From CAYMDS01 sp964576705 (GTDB lineage Bacteria > Patescibacteriota > Microgenomatia > Levybacterales > UBA12049), in contig CAZNVI010000050.1 in NCBI GenBank assembly GCA_964576705.1, positions 1 to 8,140 of the forward strand: DNA of 8,140 nt. Reading direction: 5' to 3'. Numbering within the stretch: position 1 is the first letter of the stretch; the number at the start of each line of letters is the position of its first letter. Of this stretch, positions 1 to 6,460 are shown in pieces. The notes beneath the pieces are model-generated. The model saw only the letters and a program-made list of their open reading frames with translations, was not told the origin of the DNA and did no database searches. Made by a program: the position numbers and the translations under genes.

Positions 1-1479
1 TCAGATGATGGAGAGTGGATGATAATCAGATTTAGTGCTTTTCATCAAGCATTATCAGATGGTCAGTTCCCGGTTCGTTTTTTAGGAAGATTAAATTACG
101 GATATGGTTATCCAGTAGCTAATTTCTTATATCCTGGATATTTATATCTTACCGAGCCTATACATCTTTTAGGATTTGGATTTGTGGATTCCATAAAAAT
201 ATTTGTAGGATTCGTAATGGTGGGATCTGCTGTTTTTACATTTTTATGGTTAAGGAAGTTTTTTTCATCTTTATTATCACTCGTCGGATCTTTGGTATAT
301 TTATACATGCCTTATCATCTATATGATCTTTTTAAGAGAGGCTCGGTGGGTGAACTGTTAGCGCTTAGTATAGCGCCATTTATTTTGTGGCAGATAGGGA
401 GAAAGAGTTATTTTTTTACGACAATTGGAATTGCCTTGCTGATTCTGTCTCATAACACTTTAGCGCTTTTGTTTTTACCAACGATATTATTTTACATGCT
501 GATAAACATCAGATTTAATAAGGATTTTAGACCCTTGATTTACCGGTATATTTCTGTATTGTTTATTGCATTCGGATTAACTTCATTTTTTTGGATTCCT
601 GCTATTCTTGAGTTGCCGCATACAAAATTTTCTGAAACAACCGTATCCGAGTGGCGGATATATTTTGCCAATCCACATCTTTTGATTTTCGGCAGCTTGA
701 TCGTTATAGTATCGATTTTTTTTGCACTTTTCCGGTATCGTAAGTGGAAAGAAACAGAATTGAATAACTATGCTTTTTTGTTTATGGGGACAGGTCTATT
801 AAGTATCTTTATGAGTCATAGCTTAAGTACATTTCTCTGGAACGTCTTACCGGTCTCGTTTGTGCAGTTTCCATATAGATTTATTTCATTACTTATACCT
901 TCCAGCGCGTTTTTATCTGCTTATCTAGTTTCAGAATTTAAGCTTAAAAAAAGTATACTATTTAGTCTAATATTACTCGTTGTCTTATGTATAAACGCAT
1001 ACCCTTATTTAAAAGTGTCGGGATTTTTACCACAAGCTGAAGGTTTATATGCTACAAATGAAAATTCTACTACTGTAAAAAATGAATATATGCCTGTTTG
1101 GGTACTGGAAGATCCTAACTCTCATCCGGAATCAAAAATAGAGGGTATAAGTTACGATAATTTAAATTACAATAATAGTAGTATAAGCTTCAATGCATTA
1201 AGTAATGGAAAGGTAATAATAAATACTATTTATTATCCCGGTTGGAAAGCTTTTATAAATGATGAAGAGGTACCTATAAATTACGTTGAAAACAATGGCC
1301 TTCTGGGAATAAATATTAAAGAAAATCCAGCTAAGGTTACTTTTCTTTTTACAGAAACAAGATTAAGATTGTTTTCAAATATTATTTCAGCGATATCTAT
1401 TATGGTTTTATTCATATTGAGTACTTATTACAGAAAGAACTATAAGAATAAGATTGTAAAAACTGATCAGAATCTATGA
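1..1479 (+). CDS. PTPS_related / YfhO-like multi-pass membrane protein, 5'-truncated by window edge
   Basis: The frame is open from base 1 to a TGA stop, giving 492 visible residues. The first ATG (base 19) is internal: residues 1-27 (SDDGEW...R...FPVR) match residues 34-57 of the next gene, so about 30 N-terminal residues, including the first membrane helix, lie upstream. Landmarks counted from base 1 are GYGYP near 34, a YHLYD...RG...E motif at 105-118, LSHN at 149-152, about ten hydrophobic segments, EYMP near 362 and a C-terminal soluble domain with YYPGWKAF near 411, then a last helix. This matches the '6-pyruvoyl-tetrahydropterin synthase-related' membrane family (PF10131, a misleading name), which resembles YfhO and GT-C glycosyltransferases. 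The likely role is sugar transfer from a lipid-linked donor outside the membrane. This is inferred, since substrates are unknown. Unlike its neighbour, it lacks the QLWDSPWG...DGMSF loop. Family assignment is firm; function is weak. Confidence 0.85.
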   Translation, partial: SDDGEWMIIRFSAFHQALSDGQFPVRFLGRLNYGYGYPVANFLYPGYLYLTEPIHLLGFGFVDSIKIFVGFVMVGSAVFTFLWLRKFFSSLLSLVGSLVYLYMPYHLYDLFKRGSVGELLALSIAPFILWQIGRKSYFFTTIGIALLILSHNTLALLFLPTILFYMLINIRFNKDFRPLIYRYISVLFIAFGLTSFFWIPAILELPHTKFSETTVSEWRIYFANPHLLIFGSLIVIVSIFFALFRYRKWKETELNNYAFLFMGTGLLSIFMSHSLSTFLWNVLPVSFVQFPYRFISLLIPSSAFLSAYLVSEFKLKKSILFSLILLVVLCINAYPYLKVSGFLPQAEGLYATNENSTTVKNEYMPVWVLEDPNSHPESKIEGISYDNLNYNNSSISFNALSNGKVIINTIYYPGWKAFINDEEVPINYVENNGLLGINIKENPAKVTFLFTETRLRLFSNIISAISIMVLFILSTYYRKNYKNKIVKTDQNL

Positions 1480-1500
1480 TTAGATCAATCAACCAGAATG

Positions 1501-1506
1501 TATAAT
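1501..1506 (+). promoter_or_regulatory. Possible -10 hexamer (TATAAT) before gene 2
   Basis: A perfect TATAAT lies in the 36-base gap between the first two genes, with its end 9 bases before the ATG at 1516. A start site 6-7 bases downstream would give an almost leaderless mRNA. No convincing -35 element lies 16-18 bases upstream (the bases there read about GATTAG). In such AT-rich DNA the hexamer may be chance. Confidence 0.2.
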
Positions 1507-1515
1507 TAATGTATT

Positions 1516-3336
1516 ATGCTATTACTTAAGAAATATTATGGTTTATTTGTAATATTGGCGTTAGGTCTCTATGTAATTCGACCTCTTTTCATCTCAGGTT
1601 TATTTCCTATGCATGATGATACACAGCCATCTCGTATCTTTGAAATGGCAAATTCTTTAAGGGACGGAATAGTTCCTGTCCGTTGGTCTGGGAATCTCGG
1701 ATATGGTTATGGATATCCAATCTTCAATTTCTATGGACCCTTTGCTTACTATATTGGCGGATTATTAAATGTTTTAGGTTTTGATGTGATTATGGCTACA
1801 AAAATAGTAATGTCTCTCGGTATGATTCTGGCAGGAGTTTCGATGTATTTTTTATCAAGGCAATTTTGGAGTGAAACAGGAGGAATCATCTCAGGTCTAT
1901 TATATAATTTCGCACCGTATCACGCTTTGGACTTATATGTCAGAGGAGATCTGGCGGAGATCTATGCATATGCTTTTATCCCCTTGATGTTTTTAGGGAT
2001 ATATAAAGTGTTTATTCTATTGGTATATAAATCAAAGATCAAGAACCAATCCGCCAGCCTGCGGATAAAATCACAGACTATAAATAGTAAAAAGTTATGG
2101 TTCTATATTAGCCTAAGTTCCATAAGTTATGCAGTAATAATTCTGTCCCATAACCTGACAGCTTTAATGGTTACCCCATTCTTGATTTTTGCTATTGTTA
2201 TTTTAGGATTTTACTTATTTCAAATTAAAAAACCATTTGCCATAAGCTATTTGCTATTCGCTTTTATTCTAGGTATTTGTCTTTCCGCATTTTATTGGTT
2301 TCCGGCATTAAGTGAAATGAGATACACAAATGTAATGTCTCAAATAGGCGGTAAAGCTGATTTCAGATTACACTTCGCATGTCCTACTCAGCTTTGGGAC
2401 AGTCCGTGGGGCTTTGGAGGGTCAGCTCCCGGATGTACAGATGGCATGTCGTTTAGGGTCGGAAAGTTACACTTGGTTTTAGCTCTCATAACCTTTCTAT
2501 CTCTGCCTATTATATGGAAGAAAAGTAAAAAAATTTCTTTATTTGTATTCGCGGTATTATTATTAGGGTTTGTGTCTGTATGGTTGACAATTGAGCAATC
2601 GAGATTGGTTTGGGAATATATACCTGTTATGAAATTTTTCCAATACCCTTGGAGATTTTTATTAATAGTTTCTTTTTTAATTTCATTTCTAGGCGGTTAT
2701 CTCATATTTTTTATTAGAACCATCAGTAGCGGTAATAAATATTACAGGTATATTGAGAGGATTTTTATAATTTCATTTTTATTAATTATGTTTTCTTTGT
2801 ACGGTAAGCTATTTAATCCTCAGACTATAGTCACGAAATCACCAGCTAATTACATAAGCCAAACAGCTTTAAAATGGAATATTTCGAAAATTTCAGACGA
2901 ATACATGCCAATAAACTTTGTGAAACCTGAAAATGAAAAAGATATTGTAAAAGAGAAAATATCCATCATTCACGGGAGTGGATTAGTCACTAACGAGAAG
3001 CAAAGCGTAGGAAGGACAGGTGCAGATTTGACTATTGAAAATAAATCAGCATTAGTGCTAATTAAAACAGCATATTTTCCAGCTTGGAATTTATATCTGA
3101 ATAACCACAAATCAAATTTTACTATAACAGATAGAGGAATATTGGTAAGCGTTCCTGAAGGAAAAAACAGTCTATTTTTACGTTTTGAACAAACACCATT
3201 TGAGCTAATCGGGAATATAATAACATTGGTTGGAATATTTACACTTGTGCTTGGTATAATTGTTACTTACCTAGGATTAAATCCTGGAATTAATTTTAAA
3301 ATTAGTCTAAGAGATTTCATGTATGAAAAAAAATAA
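1516..3336 (+). CDS. PTPS_related / YfhO-like multi-pass membrane protein, full length
   Basis: This 606-residue integral membrane protein is a paralogue of the preceding gene. A first helix (about 7-30) is followed by HDD (33-35), R40, PVRW (54-57), GYGYP (64-68), YH..D...RG...E (135-148), SHN (211-213), a large polar loop (270-317: ACPTQLWDSPWGFGGS, then DGMSFRVGK), helices to about 430, DEYMP (461-465), a soluble YfhO-like domain with YFPAWNLYL (520-528) and VPEGKNSLFLRF, and a final helix at 565-588. The family is PF10131. The acidic pair after helix 1 resembles the catalytic acidic loop of GT-C enzymes, so transfer of a polyprenyl-linked sugar outside the membrane is plausible but unproven. 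The ATG at 1516 is the first after an in-frame TAA (1507) and has no Shine-Dalgarno. Compared with the paralogue it carries about 28 extra residues (165-192) containing a palindrome. It overlaps the next gene by 14 bases, suggesting coupling. Confidence 0.87.
   Translation: MLLLKKYYGLFVILALGLYVIRPLFISGLFPMHDDTQPSRIFEMANSLRDGIVPVRWSGNLGYGYGYPIFNFYGPFAYYIGGLLNVLGFDVIMATKIVMSLGMILAGVSMYFLSRQFWSETGGIISGLLYNFAPYHALDLYVRGDLAEIYAYAFIPLMFLGIYKVFILLVYKSKIKNQSASLRIKSQTINSKKLWFYISLSSISYAVIILSHNLTALMVTPFLIFAIVILGFYLFQIKKPFAISYLLFAFILGICLSAFYWFPALSEMRYTNVMSQIGGKADFRLHFACPTQLWDSPWGFGGSAPGCTDGMSFRVGKLHLVLALITFLSLPIIWKKSKKISLFVFAVLLLGFVSVWLTIEQSRLVWEYIPVMKFFQYPWRFLLIVSFLISFLGGYLIFFIRTISSGNKYYRYIERIFIISFLLIMFSLYGKLFNPQTIVTKSPANYISQTALKWNISKISDEYMPINFVKPENEKDIVKEKISIIHGSGLVTNEKQSVGRTGADLTIENKSALVLIKTAYFPAWNLYLNNHKSNFTITDRGILVSVPEGKNSLFLRFEQTPFELIGNIITLVGIFTLVLGIIVTYLGLNPGINFKISLRDFMYEKK
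2026..2091. repeat. Putative short palindromic element inserted in frame in gene 2
   Basis: Bases 2049-2066 form a hairpin with 6-bp perfect arms (ATCCGC / GCGGAT) and a 6-base loop. The stem is GC-rich in an otherwise AT-rich gene. The flanks are simple, with repeated ATCAAAG/ATCAAG-like words upstream and A-rich sequence downstream. Aligned between conserved anchors (PF/PL before and LSHN after), this protein has 59 residues where the paralogue has 28, and the surplus falls here as a polar, basic stretch (YKSKIKNQSASLRIKSQ). Outer limits are approximate. A REP/MITE-like element is inferred from one copy only. Confidence 0.45.
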
Positions 3337-4063
3337 AGTCGAGATCGTAATTCCGGTTTATAACGAAGAAAATGAACTTGAGAGTAATATTAATAAACTT
3401 TTCGAGTTTTGTAAAAAAAACCTTAACAGTTTAGATTGGCATATTACTATTGCAGATAACGCCTCATCTGACAACACTCCTGTAGTTGCTTCTAAGCTTA
3501 CCAAATTAAGTTCTTCAATTTCACATTTTCGTTTAGAACAAAAAGGTCGTGGAAGAGCAGTTAAGCGTGTATGGAGTCAGTCTAAAGCCGATTATTATGT
3601 GTACATGGACTTGGATTTATCAACTGATTTAGTACATCTCCCGAATATTATAAAAGCCTTAGAGAATGGTTACGATCTTGCAGTCGGATCCCGTTTATCC
3701 GAAGGCTCAGTAGTCGAAGGACGTACATGGGTACGTGAACTCACTTCTCGTACGCTTAATTTCCTATTCATACAAATCTTTTTCCAGACACATTTTACTG
3801 ACGCCCAATGTGGATTTAAAGCTGTTACAAGGAATGTTGTTGATAATTTAATTCCATATATGCGGGATAACGGTTGGTTTTTTGATGGAGAACTGTTGAT
3901 TGTAGCCGAAAAAAGCGGTTATAAGATTTATGAAGAACCTGTACACTGGGTAGATAACCCCGGTTCTACAGTACGTCTTATTTCAACAATATGGGGAGAT
4001 ATTAAAGTTATGTGGCGATTAATGAGGGAACGTCCCTGGGTAAAATTAAAAAAGAAAAAATAA
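3323..4063 (+). CDS. GT2 glycosyltransferase, DPM/DPG-synthase-like (polyprenyl-phosphate sugar synthase)
   Basis: This 246-residue GT-A-fold enzyme likely transfers a sugar from a nucleotide donor to polyprenyl phosphate on the cytoplasmic side, supplying lipid-linked monosaccharide for membrane transferases. Visible motifs are IPVYNEE (10-16), ADNASSDNT (44-52, nucleotide binding), QKGRGRAVKRVW (73-84), MDLDLSTDL (95-103, with the metal-binding DxD at D96/D98), VGSRL (121-125), DAQCGFKA (160-167) and FFDGELL (186-192). KGRGRA.. together with D.QCGFK is the ALG5/DPM-like signature, so this is better placed than a generic GT2. There is no C-terminal membrane helix, and the protein ends in a basic KLKKKK tail. 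The ATG overlaps the end of the upstream gene by 14 bases and no strong Shine-Dalgarno precedes it, so translational coupling is likely. The specific sugar (glucose or mannose) cannot be told. Confidence 0.9.
   Translation: MKKNKVEIVIPVYNEENELESNINKLFEFCKKNLNSLDWHITIADNASSDNTPVVASKLTKLSSSISHFRLEQKGRGRAVKRVWSQSKADYYVYMDLDLSTDLVHLPNIIKALENGYDLAVGSRLSEGSVVEGRTWVRELTSRTLNFLFIQIFFQTHFTDAQCGFKAVTRNVVDNLIPYMRDNGWFFDGELLIVAEKSGYKIYEEPVHWVDNPGSTVRLISTIWGDIKVMWRLMRERPWVKLKKKK
3326..3333 (+). other. A8 tract on the gene 2 / gene 3 overlap
   Basis: Eight consecutive A sit between the start codon of gene 3 and the stop codon of gene 2, which reads GAA AAA AAA TAA. Loss of one A, or gain of two, would carry gene 2 past its stop directly into the reading frame of gene 3. 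It could be a slippage site or just AT-rich overlap sequence, as other A8 runs occur in the window. Confidence 0.35.
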
Positions 4064-4067
4064 ATCT

Positions 4068-5522
4068 ATGGATGAAAAATTAGATCTGGTACTGATTACA
4101 AGAAGAACTATAAATGGTATTGTGGCTCTTATCTCCAGGCAATTCATATTAGTACTTATAAACATCGGTACTAAATTTATAGTAGCTTCATATTTGGCAA
4201 TCAGTGGATTCGGAGTATATACAGTAGTGATCGCTATCCAAAGGGTGATTAGTTTTTTTACTGACTTCGGGCTTGGTGCTGCTTTAATACAAAAAAAAGA
4301 ATCTATAAATAAAGAAGATACTACGACCATTTTCACGATCCAATTTTTAGTTACATTATCTATATTTTGTTTAGTATTTATATTCAAAGGTGTAATATCT
4401 GAGGTGTTCAAGTTAGATATTACAGCAATTAAATTACTTTTGACTTTAGTTTTTTGTATTTTTCTTTCTTCATTTAAGATAATCCCGTCGGTATTACTTG
4501 AACGACATATAAGATTTGAGAAATTAATCATCCCGCAAATTATTGAACAGTTTATCTTCAATGTAATTCTTGTAGTCTTATTGCTTAGAAATTATGGACT
4601 GGAGAGTTATACCTATGCATTTTTAGCTTCTTCTTTGACCAGCATACCAGTATATTACTATATTAGTCCATGGAGTATATCGTTTGGGGTATCGCGTAAA
4701 GCATTAGCGCATTTAAAATACGGTACTCAATACCAGGCGAAGAATATTCTGGCGACTGTTAAGGATGATTTTCTGACCCTTTTTCTGGCCAAAACACTCT
4801 CGTTTACGCAAATCGGATATATAGGGTTTGCTCAGCAGTGGTCGTTTATGATTTATCGATTTTTAGTCGATAGTGTTACCAAGGTTACATTTTCTACTTA
4901 TTCCCGGATGCAAGATAATAAAGAACATTTGAGACATGCAATTGAAAAATCATTATTTTATATAAGTTCTGTTATGTTTCCGGCAGTGCTTGGAGCGATA
5001 TTAATCTTTCCTTATTTTATCATGTTAATTCCGAAATGGAGTAATAAATGGGAGCCTGCGATATTAAGTTTTATATTTTTCAGCTTAAATGCCGGAATCT
5101 CGTCTCTATCTAATATTTTAATTAATGTGCTGGATGCCAATAATAAAGTTAAAGTTACATTAAAACTTATGGCTATTTGGACTGCGCTGACTTGGATCCT
5201 CACGCCTATTTTTATTTATCGTTTTGGTTTTAATGGAGTTGCAGCAGCCTCGTTTATGGTAACTCTAACTATTTTTTATACAACCTATCTGGTACGAAAA
5301 ATAGTCTATTTCCAATTATTAAAAAGTGTCTATAAGCCATTTTTATCGACGATGATTATGGGAGTGTGTATCTATGCTTTTACCAGAGTTTACGTTAGTA
5401 ATTTTATGGTCTTAACATTTGTTATACTGATGGGTATGGCAGTATATATGTTCAGTATGTTTTTACTTGCGAGAAAGGAACTTTATCAAGGCGTAAAAGT
5501 ATTACTGCGTAAAAATGAATAA
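4068..5522 (+). CDS. Oligosaccharide flippase, Wzx/TuaB-like (MOP superfamily)
   Basis: This 484-residue, strongly hydrophobic protein has about 12-14 predicted membrane helices, a usual length for polysaccharide-export flippases (PF13440/PF01943-type). Characteristic features are the N-terminal block RQFILVLINIG...ASYLAISGFGVYTVVIAIQ (24-58), FTDFGLGAALIQKKE (64-78), ERHIRFEKL before the middle helices, and a C-terminal half with SLSNILINVLDANNKVK and FGFNGVAAASFMV. The likely job is moving undecaprenyl-linked oligosaccharide from the inner to the outer leaflet. Its place among four GT2 genes supports this. The ATG at 4068 is the first after an in-frame TAA at 4047 and lies 4 bases after the upstream stop. 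The leader is purine/A-rich but has no GG-containing Shine-Dalgarno. The last 8 bases overlap the next gene. A lipid II or teichuronic-type substrate cannot be excluded. Confidence 0.88.
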   Translation: MDEKLDLVLITRRTINGIVALISRQFILVLINIGTKFIVASYLAISGFGVYTVVIAIQRVISFFTDFGLGAALIQKKESINKEDTTTIFTIQFLVTLSIFCLVFIFKGVISEVFKLDITAIKLLLTLVFCIFLSSFKIIPSVLLERHIRFEKLIIPQIIEQFIFNVILVVLLLRNYGLESYTYAFLASSLTSIPVYYYISPWSISFGVSRKALAHLKYGTQYQAKNILATVKDDFLTLFLAKTLSFTQIGYIGFAQQWSFMIYRFLVDSVTKVTFSTYSRMQDNKEHLRHAIEKSLFYISSVMFPAVLGAILIFPYFIMLIPKWSNKWEPAILSFIFFSLNAGISSLSNILINVLDANNKVKVTLKLMAIWTALTWILTPIFIYRFGFNGVAAASFMVTLTIFYTTYLVRKIVYFQLLKSVYKPFLSTMIMGVCIYAFTRVYVSNFMVLTFVILMGMAVYMFSMFLLARKELYQGVKVLLRKNE

Positions 5523-6459
5523 ATCAACCAATAAAATACCGGTTTCTATTGTAATAAGTGCTTATAATGAAGAGAAAAAGATCCTTGACTGCTTGAAATC
5601 TGTTAAATGGGCAGATGAAATCATTGTCATCGATAATTCATCTCTCGATAAGACTTCTGATATTTCGAAAAAGAACGGAGCCAAAGTTTTTCTCGAGAAA
5701 AACAATTTAATGCTTAACGTAAATAAGAATTTGGGATTCCTTAAAGCAAAAAATGAATGGATCCTAAGCTTAGATGCTGATGAGCGAGTATCCGGAGAAC
5801 TTGCAGAAGAGATTATCAAGACTATTAAAAATAATCCGAAAGAAAATGGTTTTTGGATTGCCCGTAAAAATATGATTTTCGGCAAATGGATCCAGAATTC
5901 AATTTGGTGGCCTGATTATCAATTGCGATTATTTAGAAAAAATAAAGGCAAATTTCCGGAAATAGATGTACACGAAATGCTTAACGTCGAAGGGGATACC
6001 GGTAAGTTAGAAAACTCGATAGTGCATTATAATTACGAATCAGTGTCGCAATATCTTTATAAAATGGATCGAATATATACAGAAAACGCAGTAAAAAACA
6101 TATTGGATTCAAAGACAGAATTATCCTGGCATGGTGTTATTAGAATGCCGGCTGAAGACTTCCTGAAAACATTTTTTCTACAGAAAGGGTATAGAGATGG
6201 ACTTCATGGTTTAGTGCTTAGCTTGCTTCAGGCATTTTACTCTATAATTATTTTTGCTAAAGTATGGGAAAAAAAAGGCTTTCCGGAATATAACAGCGGA
6301 AGTTTTATAAACGAATTTATAAAAGAACTTAATAAATTATCGCATAAATTCCAATACTGGATTTTGACTGTTTTAATTGAAAACGCCAGGGATGTTACCG
6401 GTAAATTATATTATAAGTTTTTAAGGAATAGAGCGAACAAACGCATTAAAAATATTTAA
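5515..6459 (+). CDS. GT2 glycosyltransferase, WaaE/LgtF-like
   Basis: This 314-residue cytoplasmic GT-A enzyme belongs to the family of LPS-core beta-1,4-glucosyltransferases. Motifs are ISAYNEE (14-20), WADEIIVIDNSSLDKT (32-47), NLGFLKAKNEWILSLDADER (72-91, containing the metal-binding DAD), GKW..N..WWPDYQLRLF (123-140), VHEML (152-156), VHY near 170-172 and the C-terminal hallmark FFLQKGYRDGLHGLVL (220-235) followed by FYSIIIFAKVWE, which probably docks on the membrane. Family members generally stop soon after the AK.WE motif, but this one continues about 60 residues (255-314) in a basic tail of unknown role. The start overlaps the flippase stop by 8 bases (ATGAATAA), so re-initiation is likely; no Shine-Dalgarno is seen. 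A paralogue follows two genes downstream. It should add one hexose to a lipid-linked glycan; donor and linkage are unknown. Confidence 0.88.
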   Translation: MNKSTNKIPVSIVISAYNEEKKILDCLKSVKWADEIIVIDNSSLDKTSDISKKNGAKVFLEKNNLMLNVNKNLGFLKAKNEWILSLDADERVSGELAEEIIKTIKNNPKENGFWIARKNMIFGKWIQNSIWWPDYQLRLFRKNKGKFPEIDVHEMLNVEGDTGKLENSIVHYNYESVSQYLYKMDRIYTENAVKNILDSKTELSWHGVIRMPAEDFLKTFFLQKGYRDGLHGLVLSLLQAFYSIIIFAKVWEKKGFPEYNSGSFINEFIKELNKLSHKFQYWILTVLIENARDVTGKLYYKFLRNRANKRIKNI

Positions 6460-6460
6460 A

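Noticed and set aside
1477..1509. Possible recoding of TGA as glycine (as in some Patescibacteria), extending gene 1 to a TAA at 1507
   Set aside because: There is no in-frame TGA anywhere else in about 2,700 codons; glycine uses GGN throughout. TGA as stop is the simpler reading.
2584..2589. TTGACA, a perfect -35 hexamer
   Set aside because: It is inside gene 2 with no -10 at 16-18 bases downstream and no gene start nearby.
3718..3752. GTAC-rich stretch with small inverted repeats
   Set aside because: The arms are only four bases and it codes for a conserved part of the DPM/DPG-like enzyme; no regulatory context.
4046..4561. 171-codon open frame on the - strand
   Set aside because: It lies antisense to the well-conserved N-terminal half of the flippase and shows no recognisable motif. 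Long antisense frames are common opposite hydrophobic AT-rich coding DNA.
5562..5885. 107-codon open frame on the - strand
   Set aside because: It is antisense to the catalytic domain of the WaaE-like enzyme, whose motifs are intact; it is a shadow.
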